64,000 nt of DNA, from contig CM037874.1 of the NCBI GenBank assembly GCA_021292105.1, forward strand, positions 57,948,539-58,012,538, given 5' to 3'. The notes beneath the pieces were generated by a model. It did no database searches and was not told the origin of the DNA. It saw only the letters and a program-made list of their open reading frames with translations. This DNA is from Anadara kagoshimensis. Taxonomy: Eukaryota; Mollusca; Bivalvia; Arcoida; Arcidae. The position numbers and the translations under genes are program-made. Below, in pieces: positions 39,201-48,400 of the stretch. Position 1 is the first letter of the stretch. Each line of letters opens with the position of its first letter.

Positions 39201-41265
39201 TCAATCAGTACTGATTCATACTCCTAATTAACGGATTAATTTACATCTTCGGTTAATCGGATTATTAATATATCCCGTAAAAGTGTTAGGAACTTTATGC
39301 ATAGTATATATTTGTTTTGGTATTTGATCCTTATTATGGAGAAAATATTTCCAATCATGACATACCTTCATATCTGTATTATTAAATAAATAAATTATAA
39401 ATTAAAAGTTGTGTAGTCGACATGCATTACTGTACATGTTATAAATAGAAGAGTATTTGCCCGTTTTATTTTCGTACATTAGTGTGAATATATTTTATGG
39501 AGAGATTCAATAAATGATGATGGCTGTCATAAGAAATGTACGAGATGATTGTTTCATCTTTGTAATAAATATCTTATAAACCGTCACTCATAGAATCCAG
39601 TATCGGGTTAGTGTGTTAAATTCTCTAAGAAAATTGTTCTATTACATAGAAATTTCGTCCGCATATTTACAGTATTGTTCGGAAAGTGCCGTCATCTAAC
39701 GGTGGAGAATCTCTCTCTCTCTCTCTACCAGATTAGAGGATCGAAAATGTCGACTTTACACCATAAAAAGATGGAGGGGCATTATTAAATATTAATTATT
39801 TAACATACTCCTAAAACATTGCGGTCTGTGAAAAAATCGTTTCGAGCGGACCTATGTCTTTTGTGAGTACAATTGTTGTCTGACAAACTCTAGAAATATT
39901 GCGATGAATATTCACACAATAAATACAACAATCCCGATAACAGAAAATGGCGGGAAATGGCACGTGGCGACGGAATCTTTTCATATCTTCTCATATCTTC
40001 AGTGTAATTTAGGAAATCAACTTTTGAAAAATTCTCACTTTGGTTCATGAGTTTAAATTATGAAGTATTAGTAGGTAAATAAATTTCACGGAGACATAAA
40101 CGGAATGTATACTTTCGTCCTTAATACTTTTGATATTACAGTGCAGCAAGCCGCTAAATATTACCCGGACCACTTGTTCATTAGTCAATTACTTTCCACC
40201 GTGTTCACTTGTTCACGATTAATACGAATTAAGAGTTTTTAACTGGCACAGATGATTTGTTTGCCTTTCAAAAATGCGTGTACCAGGCGTGATAGTTCAT
40301 ATTCTAAGGCTACCAACGATCCAAGGGAAGATTATAAAAGCTAAGCTTGTATATTACTTGATTATTGTTGAGGCATATTCGGCTTTATATAGTTAACTAT
40401 TGTTAAAACAAAACAATATTCACCTCAATTCAAATAGAACAGTATTGTGTGACCGTGCACTTTTAGTGACTTGTTTTATTTTGGATTATTAGTGGCCTTA
40501 GAATATAAATATCACGCCTGGTACACGCACTTTTAAAAGGAAAATAAATCGTAGATAACCTCAACCGTAAATTGTCGAGTTTTCAAAAACCTCGTATATC
40601 TTTAACAAACTCTGGCCCCTTTGCACTGCTCTATGACGTTGACTATCTTAATATCTTTTCATTTTTTAAAATAAATTCGTTATACAAGGTGTAAGCTTTT
40701 TCCCCCCAACACGTGTATTTTTGCACAATTTTCTTTAAAAAATGCAATAAATATTTTATAAACTCTTAAATTATCAATTCCTATTTTATTTGTATTTATA
40801 AATCTTCACACTTGTGTAGATAATTTCATAATTATACCCCTATTTCACGCTTTTCAACCAAATGGTTTTCACTTGAATTTTCCTACTTAGATGACCCTTA
40901 AACAACATTTTATTCAATAAGTACAATTACAAATAATGAAATGATAGGATTCTGGGACTAAAATTTGTTGTCGACGAGAGGTGCATTTCAACAGTGGTCA
41001 ATAGAAAGGCAATGGGATTGCATAAGTTTTTGAATCAACTTTACACCCGGCAGTAATAACTTCATAATATGTCTCGTTCACACTTGTCCTTCAACGACAG
41101 TAATGTGATGCAAGTTACAAATTGTCATACATTACTTCTACGGGGTAATGGAATAAGTAAATCATTAAAATGGTTATTATGATGATGTATGAATTTCTTC
41201 AAAAAATATTTTTACGATTATATCTATACATAATAATATTCATTTATAGATAGTGTGTTTTGTTG

Positions 41266-41301
<36 letters not shown>

Positions 41302-42051
41302 AGATCCAATGTCTACAAGAGTTATCTCTCTTTGATGATAAAGCCTAGCGGTCTCACGGTGTCGGAAATTCAAAGTCAAATTATTCCATTTTTCTTTCAC
41401 CAATCTCATGCATTTTTTAACAAGATTATAAATAACACATGTTTATCAGTATTTCAAAATCACAGACTTCTACCATGCATTGTAAACTCCTGGGCGGAAA
41501 AAATATGCATAGACTGTACAAGCATGGAGTCGCTGCCGATATCAAAAACGAAAAGTGAAATTTCTCCATTTAAACTCAATCAATTTTAATGATTTTTTCA
41601 CAAAAGTATAAATAGCATATCATAAGTAATATTACAAAATTTTAACCTTCTAGCATGTATAGAATACTCCTGGGCACGAGAAACGTCCCTGGGCTTTCCC
41701 TGGGCTTATTTTCTAGGTACCCCATAGAAACAGCACAGGCATAGAATAGAAACAAGTAGGAATGAATGAAATTGCATACATCGGTATATTATCACCACCA
41801 GTTTTACCTTCAGTGTGCATTCTCCGACTGTCACATTTGTTGCAGAGGTTATTGGATAAAAACTGTAAGCTGTCCATGTTTTGAGTTGTCTTCACCATTG
41901 ACCAGTGGTAACCTCGTGTTTTTCCAATGTCACAAATCGAATACCTCGGGGAAACTTTTATGTGATCAGTTACACGAATGCATTTTTGGCTAAAGTTCTT
42001 CAACAATTTGCATGTTGAAGACGTCACTGTTCTACCAATCAAAGATGTCAT
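27233..42051 (-). CDS. C1QBP: Mitochondrial p32/gC1qR (complement C1q-binding protein), six exons
   Basis: Exons on the minus strand: 41808-42051, 34046-34196, 32917-33019, 32133-32265, 30015-30112, 27233-27382. All introns are GT-AG and the phases (1,2,0,1,0) keep one frame, giving 292 residues against 282 in human. Residues 1-80 are basic, Ser/Thr/Lys-rich and low in acid, as a mitochondrial targeting presequence. The mature part starts near HTEGDKEFSEFLEKEIK, then ITVTFNTVDS, an acidic loop (TGEDEEQVPT), STPTFKVEIKKPSGK, EDDDLYEIDSVAIYEN, and the C-terminal helix pair TMYDMLMDLLHDRG ... FLKDLKSFVDEK. These follow the MAM33/p32 family in order. The family forms a doughnut-shaped acidic trimer in the mitochondrial matrix, with roles in mitoribosome function and C1q binding. 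Intron 1 is 7.6 kb because of inserted elements. A candidate AATAAA lies about 195 bp past the stop. Confidence 0.95.
27412..29055 (-). mobile_element. Pearl-like element, copy F3, in C1QBP intron 5
   Basis: Left end AACAAGAGGCCCAGGGGCC followed by CGCTCACCTGAGC; right end hairpin GAGCCTTTGGCTCAGGTGAGC then TAAAAA. The core has about five ~168-bp tandem units starting ATGATTTGAACAAACTTGAA and ending in a CCCCTCCCTACCCCCGGGG-type phrase. A short CGA repeat (28977-28992) sits near the right end. AAATAAATAAATA-like sequence flanks both sides. Confidence 0.88.
29117..29385. repeat. 28-bp minisatellite
   Basis: Nine to ten near-identical units, CCCCCATGACTAGACGGATG plus GACCCACT, just beyond element F3 in C1QBP intron 5. 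Confidence 0.95.
29560..29935. repeat. ~115-bp tandem repeat, three units
   Basis: Three diverged units with AAAATTTTGGTTTCACA, TTTTGGTCAAAGCACTACTG, ATGAGAAATTGTATT and GTCTAGTGCTGTAAA. Ends about 80 bp before exon 5 of C1QBP. Confidence 0.88.
30184..30222. repeat. Poly(T) tract
   Basis: Run of about 30 T in C1QBP intron 4, directly left of a family 2 MITE. Confidence 0.9.
30229..30470. mobile_element. MITE family 2, copy 2
   Basis: Left GGGCCCCAGTTTCACAATTG, right inverse AGGAATGATTGTGAGAGCC. Adjacent to copy 3. Confidence 0.8.
30486..30754. mobile_element. MITE family 2, copy 3
   Basis: Best-kept copy: left CGCCCCGGTTTCACAATCAT then TCCTTAGCTAAGA; right AATCTTGGCTAGGGAATGAT then TGTGAAACCAGGGC. 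The arms pair over about 45 bp. Confidence 0.88.
30874..31333. repeat. 51-bp minisatellite, nine near-identical copies
   Basis: Unit: CTGTCACTGTGGCACACTAC, ATGTAAACTTGTTGTGATGA, TATGCCAGTGT. Because 51 is a multiple of three and no unit frame has a stop, long open frames appear on both strands; these are by-products. The array is bracketed by a perfect 9-bp inverted repeat, AGACCATTC at 30868-30876 and GAATGGTCT at 31333-31341. It lies in C1QBP intron 4. Confidence 0.97.
31640..32110. other. Repeat-like block with TGGCGAAA motifs
   Basis: The phrases TTTGGCGATAAAAACC, GATGGCGAAAAAAAG, ATTTGGCGAAAAAAA and TCTGGCGAAAGTTTTGG are scattered over 470 bp in C1QBP intron 4. It looks like an unclassified mobile element; ends were not defined. 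Confidence 0.4.
32775..32875 (-). mobile_element. SINE family b tail fragment
   Basis: GGCTGGTTGGCTGAATGTTG, then CAATTTTTCAGCTAT, matches the tail of the SINE at 33105-33490. No tRNA-like head. Confidence 0.6.
33105..33490 (-). mobile_element. tRNA-headed SINE, family b
   Basis: On the minus strand, the head near 33488 reads GGCGCGGTAGCCTAATGGAT (A-box region) and has GAGTTCGATGTCCC (B-box region). The tail ends with the inverse of GGTTGGTTGAATGTTGCC. It lies in C1QBP intron 2, between exons 3 and 2. Confidence 0.75.
34265..34520. other. Repeat-like GGGCCAATATTCTGCCCC block
   Basis: Phrases such as GGGGCCAATATTCTGCCCC and AAAAAACCCATACATTTTCC are low-complexity and resemble a similar block at about 31420-31500 (GGGTCGATACTCTGTCC). 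Probably an unclassified dispersed repeat in C1QBP intron 1. Confidence 0.4.
34979..36149. mobile_element. Foldback-like element A, subrepeat word CCAACTCGTTCCAA
   Basis: The left arm (34988-35240) repeats CCAACTCGTTCCAACT about nine times and the right arm (about 36028-36141) repeats the inverse five to six times. Ends read GGTATCTGGTCAACTCG on the left and, inverted, AATACTAGTCAACTCG on the right. It is flanked by a perfect 9-bp CATAGAAAC at 34970-34978 and 36150-36158. The AT-rich interior has no recognisable transposase. It lies in C1QBP intron 1. Confidence 0.9.
36634..38820 (-). mobile_element. Pearl-like element, copy F4, with ten core units
   Basis: Left end AAGAGGCCCATGGGCC then GATACGCTCACCTGA; right end AAGCTCACATGACCTTCGGT then CAGGTGAGCTAAAA. 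The core (about 36740-38265) has ten ~146-bp units, each with ATACATGCCTATACAAAAAG, TCGAGATAATTAACCATTT and GACCTTGACCTTTGAACCC. An ACGC/ACAC microsatellite lies at about 38722-38770. It is the inverted relative of the copy at 60743-61995. Nested in element B. Confidence 0.92.
38821..40272. other. Interior of element B, no gene seen
   Basis: AT-rich non-coding sequence with a short CT run at about 39712-39727. Reading frames are short and resemble nothing recognisable. Confidence 0.4.
40273..40907. mobile_element. Partial copy of the TTAA-flanked inverted-repeat element
   Basis: The right arm (about 40620-40903, ending ATTTTCCTACTTAGATGACCC then TTAA) matches 59870-60124. The left arm is missing. 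In its place is an inverted pair containing GCGTGTACCAGGCGTGATAG (40277-40296) and its inverse at about 40517-40538. Confidence 0.7.
41270..41298. repeat. (CA)n microsatellite
   Basis: About 14 CA units followed by GAGAGA, within element B near its right end. Confidence 0.97.
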
Positions 42052-42138
42052 TGCAAAGAATTAAATGATTAGCCTGATGAAATGCAAAGTTCTTCTGTTT
42101 GACCTGAAACCGGAACACGTGTATTAAGTGAAGATATA

Positions 42139-42149
42139 CGCATGCGCAA
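42139..42149 (-). promoter_or_regulatory. Candidate NRF-1-like site upstream of C1QBP
   Basis: CGCATGCGCAA about 90 bp upstream of the C1QBP start codon. It matches most of the palindromic NRF-1 consensus (TGCGCATGCGCA), a factor that drives many nuclear genes for mitochondrial proteins. Functional use is inferred from position and target type only. Confidence 0.45.
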
Positions 42150-42373
42150 AACTTCTTCTTCTTCTATGGCGTTGTTACCTCCTCTAGCAGGAGCACCGCT
42201 ATTGCTGTTGAAATGGCGTATATTATTATAAATAAACGATTAGCACTCAAACATGTCAAATTACTTATATATCGATCTGCATGCAGTCCTCAACCAGGAA
42301 TATTTACATTTGGGTTGGGTTAATATACAATGTTCATAGTCTCTCAATGTCCATCATTTCACTGTTTATATTC

Positions 42374-43120
42374 CATAGGCGTAGGAGGGTTTTTAATATT
42401 TGGGGGGGGGGGGGGCAAACCGAAGCTATGTCTAAGTCGTGCCGCAGGTACGACCTATGGCACGAGGCGGGGAGAGTATGAGAGGGGTGCTAAACCCCTC
42501 GCATAGGTGGGGGTTCGGGGGGCCTCCCCCGGAAAATTTTCAAAACTAAGTCCTGTCTAGACGCATTCTCAATGTATTGTGCATCGTTTCGATAGGTAAA
42601 AATACTGTGGTATCAAGGCAAGATTATACCGTATGAAACAAGTTCCGTAATCAATCTCTCTCATTGAAGATGATTCAGAATTTTAGAAAGGGGGCGTATA
42701 ATGTGAAAGCCGAAGGCTCAAACCTTCTAGGGTGGTTCGGGTGCATGCTCCCCCGGAAAATTTTGAAAAAAATGGCGCAAAATCCTGCATTCTGGTGCAA
42801 TCTAAACTGATCAATATGTATTATTAGCGACAAAAGGGGGGGGGGGGTAAGCCCCCCGCTGAATCCGCCACTCAGGATATGGGGGTACCCCGGAAAATTT
42901 TGACGCCCTTTTACAAGTATAATGATGAAATTGATAATTGATTGGTTACCAGATGGACATTTCCTGTTAAAGCTCTTGGTTTTTTTTAATTTTTTTTCTT
43001 TTTTTTTAGCATGATACAAAATTTCACACAATATATTGCGGGGGCCTGGCCCCCCCCCCCTTCTCTGACATTGGGGGGGGGGGGGCGGCCCCCGCTGCCC
43101 CCCCTGCTCCTACGCCTATG
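42374..43120. mobile_element. 747-bp inverted-repeat transposon with CATAGGCGTAGGAG ends
   Basis: Left CATAGGCGTAGGAGGG, right CTCCTACGCCTATG, flanked by the 5-bp direct repeat TATTC at 42369-42373 and 43121-43125. Runs of G or C and CCCCCGGAAAATTTT motifs lie near both ends (42400-42545, 42735-42760, 42835-42900, 43050-43105). No transposase. Its left edge lies about 320 bp upstream of the C1QBP start. Confidence 0.88.
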
Positions 43121-43256
43121 TATTCACTCCTGCCCCATTAATGTTACTGTTACATCAAAAATTTTGTACGTCTTTGAACTAAGTTATAGCAGAGTCCTCC
43201 TGTAATTGTTTCTATTCTGTTAGTTTCCTTTTTATTGATGATATGAAAGGCGGTAC

Positions 43257-44415
43257 AGTCAATTATCGGGGTCGCAATTCTAGCAACATCAGTCGGAGTT
43301 CACACAATACAGATTGAGAGTAATTTCGATCATATTGTAAATAGGTTTTCAGTTCTGGTTCAGCAATGTACTTGTTTCGGATTGTGTCAAGCGAACTGCA
43401 GGTGACTAGGAAGTGTACAATATCCCCTGGTTCTTTCATGCAGAGTTTGCAGGTTGGTTCAATAGGCGATTTTGAAAATTTTGATCTATGAGATTGAAGT
43501 AATAAAGTTCCAACGGCAATTTTTGCTTTCATCGAGGCCATAGTGACTGCAAAGGGTTGAGTGCCAGAGCTACTCCAGATATTGTGAGGTTTACCAGATA
43601 CTGTGTCGTTCAAGCTTAGGAATTTCAGTGTAGATTTATCCTCAGCTTCTTTTTGAAGAATTGTGATGTGAAAGTTGTCGACTGTTCTATTGACTTATGC
43701 GTTCCATGATTCTTTAGGAGGTGGGCTAGATAAAAGTTCATGTGGACAAGGTAATTCGTACTTATTTGCAATTTCAACTACTTAAGCGAACCAGCTGTCA
43801 TGACTATTGCTGGTCATAGCAAGTTTTCTGAAGGATATTTCCTTTTCAATAAAGTAATCATTACGAATGATATTGCCAAACGTTTTGAGTATCTTTTTAT
43901 CTATTTCTGCAGATATTGGTATTCTTCCTAAAAGTAACAAAGAAGCACAGTTTGCAGTCCTTATAGGCAGGTGCTTTATTTGTTTTGTGAGTTTAACATA
44001 GAAAGAGTCCAGTTTTTTTACATATAAGCAAGACAGCCTGACAATATCGAGTCCATAGAGAAGACGAGGTATAACGAAAACTCTGATCAAATGCGATGAG
44101 ACTGTTGGACTTATCCCGTTGAGGCCATGTAGCCCCGCACCCATGAGAGCATATACTGTTCTTCTTGCTGCGATAATACATTCAGCAGATGTCTCTTTAT
44201 TTCCTGATTTGCAAGAAGTGTCTCTTATGATGCCGAGATGAACAGACGAGTTAGAAACATTGATTTCTTTATCGTTCAGTGTCCATTTACTATTTTCTTT
44301 ATCATTAAATACAAGGACGGTTGACTTCTGTTCGCTGATGAGATATCTTTGCTTGTTTGCATACGCAGTTTGTACATCAAGCATTGTCTGAAGTTCGTAA
44401 GGACTGTTGGCAATT

Positions 44416-44418
<3 letters not shown>
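43257..44418 (-). pseudogene. Non-LTR retrotransposon fragment (reverse transcriptase C-terminal part)
   Basis: One frame on the minus strand from about 44418 to 43263. It starts ELQTMLDVQTAYANKQRYLI, a phrase typical of the palm/thumb border in LINE reverse transcriptases (LQTMLD...), then VSNSSVHLGIIR, FVIPRLLYGLDIVRL, and a C-terminal zinc-binding-like C-x2-C-x8-H-x4-C (CKLC...HFLVTC). Two in-frame TAA codons (about 43782 and 43687) break it. The 5' part is absent and the fragment stops at a TCA microsatellite. The clade (CR1/Jockey-like) cannot be settled by eye. Confidence 0.8.

Positions 44419-44482
<64 letters not shown>
44417..44482. repeat. (ATC)n microsatellite
   Basis: About 21 ATC/TCA units directly at the 5' truncation point of the LINE fragment. 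Confidence 0.97.
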
Positions 44483-44737
44483 TTATAGCAAACCATTATC
44501 TATAAGTGAAGTTTAGCTTGTAAATATCAGAGACATATACTCGGCAAGGTTTTATATTTAACTAACTTACAGTAGTTTCAATTTTGCAGCACAAGACGAC
44601 CGTTTACGGCATGGGCCGTCTTACAACGATAAACGAGTTAAGAATATAGTAGAAATAGACTAGCTTATAATAGATTTTTCGTCGATCCACGGGTTTACAA
44701 GAAACTACATCCGTTGAAGAAAGGCAGTCTATTATTA

Positions 44738-45135
44738 TTATTATACCTCCACAAACTAGTTTGAGGGGGTATAGGGGATATATTGGAATCGTCATATGTC
44801 TGTCTGTCCGTCCGTCTTTCTGTCTGTCTGTAAAAATCGTGTCGGGATTATATCTCATAGCTGCTTTGGACGACTGTCATAAAACTTCACACGAATAATC
44901 CTCATGGTTCAAGGGTGTGTCATGACCGTGAACCAAGATCATATAGAAAAGGTCAAGGACATTGGTAATATATGTTTAAAAAATCGTGCCCGGGCAATAT
45001 CTCTTAGCTGCTTTGAAGGAACCCTGTGTGAAGGTCATGTCGCATTAACCCTTACAGATGTTGGGAGCGGAGGGGGTATTTGGCTCTCAAAAGACAGTTC
45101 AAGTTATCTGGTTATGATTATTATTCGACCTTAAA
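44738..45135 (+). mobile_element. Dispersed element end with CTGT/CCGT tetranucleotides
   Basis: Starts ATTATTATACCTCCACAAAC then TAGTTTGAGGGGG, with TGTCTGTCTGTCCGTCCGTC at about 44797-44816, then TATATCTCATAGCTGCTTTG. An inverted relative lies at 48820-49012. The tetranucleotide tract and head phrase resemble bivalve pearl-type elements (recalled, not searched). Confidence 0.6.
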
Positions 45136-45468
45136 CTGACCATATATGTATGCCGAGATGATTTTCCGCGCTCTAAAAACAATCAACAAAGGCGGCGGGA
45201 ATTGAACCCAAAGCGAATATCAAGTGAATATTTCATAGCGGAAGGACTGATCAAGATAGAAGAGTAACTGAATAACCAGGACAATGGCGATTAAACGACG
45301 ACAACCTAGTTATCTGAATATGAAGGTAAATTAAAGCTGTGACTGTAAGAATTGGTACATATTACGTTTTAGACTGTACACCAGAAGTGCCACGGTTATA
45401 GATAAGACACACTGAAGTCACGAATATAGGAATTATAAGTACCTCACGGTACTACTTGTATTTACAAT

Positions 45469-48400
45469 ATGGTTTGTCTACAAAGTATTGTAATTATCCT
45501 GGTTCTAAGCTCAGGTAATCGTTTAAAATACATATTCTTCATTGCTTTTACATGCTTTCAATATAGTAAATGATAAATTGAAAACGTTCTTCTTTTAGAC
45601 GCATTATTTTATAAATATTCAAAATAGCACAAACTGTAAAATGCCATGCTCTCTTATCATCTTCTCTATGTGTTATGTACATGTATTACTAGTATCTTAA
45701 TGTCACCACCAGATATGTAGGAGTGAATATAGATTTGTTGCAAAAAGTACTTACTGCAATAAACATTATGATAATTTCATATCGCTTGCCTGTGCTCCAG
45801 TTTCACAATCATTGCTTTACTAAGATTCCCCTTCACTTAAATTTTGCAAATTTTTGCAATCTCTTGTAACTATGGATGTACATTTTTTTACGAAACTAAA
45901 TGCAGATGTTTTACGGTGGAGGTGATCTACAAAATGACACCTTAAATTCACAAATATCTTAAAATGGCAAAATTATTAAGATTTCGAATTTACCAGTTTG
46001 AGTTAAAATGGAATCTGTAAAGAGAAAGGTAAAGTTAGCTACTAGTAACCGACTAATAGTAGCTTGCTACTTGTAGAAGAAAAGTTACCTACTAGTAGCC
46101 AATTACTTGTTAGAAAAGCAGCTGGTTACTTTAAAAAGATATCATCTATTTACAGAGTAACCAGCTTCTTTTCTAACAAGTAATCGGCTTGTAGTAGCTA
46201 ACGTTTCTCCCACAAGTAACTGGATACTAGCAGCTAACTTTTCTTCTACAAGTAGCCAGCTACTGGTAGCTAACTTTACCTATCTTCTGTAAAGTGTGCT
46301 CATTTATTAATCGTGGTATTCAACTATCAGGAAAAACCTTACTCGTTTGAAATGGTTTTTATTCTGCATCACTTTGACATATTCTTTTAACACTAAGGTG
46401 GTGAAATTGTAAACTGCTTTGCTCTCTTACCATCTTGGCTGTTACTCTGTGTATTGCTATATGTTATGTTGCCACCAGTTATGTAGAATACATTTCTGGA
46501 AAAAACGTTTTAGTATGCTTACTGCAATAAAAGGTATTGATATTGAAATTGAATTGAAATTTGAAATGGCACATCATCTGCCTTAAACTAAGTCGGATGG
46601 TGCTAGCTATACAGCTCATTCCACAAAGAAACGTCATCCCCTACTTTCCATAAAGACACGTCACCACTAGTACAATAATAGTAAGAACAAAAATACAAAT
46701 ACTACAAACGCATTTCATTTAGAAGTGATTTATTTAGAGTCAGTGGCATTGCTTAGTATCGACACAAGCTAATTATAATTCACAGAGGCACCTTTTGCTT
46801 GAATAACACGTTGAGGGAGTGGCGAATCAAATTTTGACATTCTGATTACTAGTACTTGATCCGTTACCAGTGCTTTTTAACAGACTGTCAAAGGTCTGTT
46901 GACTATCTTCGGCTCTCTTTTCAATGGAGTCACACAAATTTTCAATTTGACTAATAGGAGGAAAATTTCCGGGCCAATCAGGGGAAATTTCATTGTTTCT
47001 TGTAAGCAATTCACAATGAAAAATCCTGCTCAAATTTATATTTTCGGAATTACTAGTATGTTATATAAAGCTTAGGTGTACTTAAGCAGGTTACTGACAC
47101 CTTAAATAGTCAACGCTACCAAACATATAAAATAAGTTAATTGTGAATTGTGTATGTTTGGTTTCAGCAAGACCTTGCTCCTGCTCATGAATAGATCTAA
47201 ACCGAAGAAGCAGTTTCTTGAAACAATTGACATTGCTATCCTTGGCTGGCTCGGCAATTCTCGTGATATGACTCAAATTGAAAAAAATATGTGACTCTTT
47301 TAAAAAGAAAGTAGCCGAAGATAGTCCAAAATTGTCAGGAGCTTAGGCCATCTGTTAAAAATCACTGATATCAGACCAAGAAATCAGAATGTCAAAAGTT
47401 GTATCGCACACCATTTCGTCGTGTAAGGGATCTTGTTCAAGCTTCTACAAAATACTAGCTGAAAATTAGCTTGTGTTGAAACCAGGCAATGTCAATGTTT
47501 CTATGTAATTCACTTCTATCCAAGATACAATTTGTTGGATATGTATTTTTGTACCTACTGTTATCGTATGAGGGGTGACGTTTCTTTATGGAAATTAGGG
47601 GGTGACGTTTCTTTGTGGAATGACCTGTACAGGAGGAGCTTACCCTTCCTGAGCACCTGTTGAGCTTCCTGCTGGAAGTTCACGGTTTTAACCCATTAAA
47701 CCAGTTTCAAAGTTTTTACTTTACTTTGGGATTGTGATTTGTGAACTTTGTTTTGATTACATTCCACATTATTTGCCCCTTAAGACAACAATCTTAGCAA
47801 TGTGCTATACGACAACTGACACACCAAGTACGCAGGCATTCATCCTGAGAGCTGATAGAGTTGCTGCTGACAATGTTAACAACAATTCTAACATGACCTG
47901 CGTTTTCCTTCATATGAAACACGTAGAGAGCCAGCCGTGGTATAACAAACGATCCATCACTGTTTCGTTTTAATTAATGACGCACTCCCTTGCTTATCTT
48001 ATGACGTCATGCTATGTGTCACGAACAATGGTTGTGACGTAATTTTCATTCATAAAATTATCAATTTCAATGGCGGTAATTTCAACAGCCGAATTGTTTC
48101 AATGGACCTTTTTGCAAATAGATAGTATTATGTACTTCCGAAGAAAGAGTTCGCAATGTTTAGTTCAACCCTGTTTATCTAAGCCATGTTAGAATTGAAA
48201 TGATCAACTATTATCCGTGGTATATCGTCGAATAATACACGGGCCGTCGTTAACATGCAGCGCCGGAATATATCAATTGGTGGCATAGCCACCTCGTGAT
48301 ATATATTCTTCCACATGTGAACTCCGGCCAGTGTATTATTCGACGATATTCCATGGGTAATTGTTGATTATTTCTTAAATAATGTCATGTACTACATTTG

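Larger units (their letters stand above)
36159..41722. mobile_element. Element B, 5.6 kb, AAGCCCAGGGA ends, tandem with element A
   Basis: Terminal inverted repeats: CGGTCCCTAGAAAATAAGCC on the left, and inverted GGGTACCTAGAAAATAAGCC on the right. Both continue with AAGCCCAGGGA words (three on the left, two on the right). The flanks are CATAGAAAC at 36150-36158 (shared with element A) and at 41723-41731. The interior contains a pearl-like element (36634-38820) and a piggyBac-like partial element (40273-40907). A ~190-bp duplication near the right end repeats CATG-ATTGTAAACTCCTGGGC-type sequence (41405-41490 and 41595-41675). No transposase recognised. Confidence 0.85.

Noticed and set aside
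41713-41807. C-terminal continuation of the C1QBP first-exon reading frame past 41808
   Set aside because: The frame crosses a GTAAAA donor after HTEG, and joining to 34196 restores the family sequence HTEGDKEF; the extra residues are intron translation.
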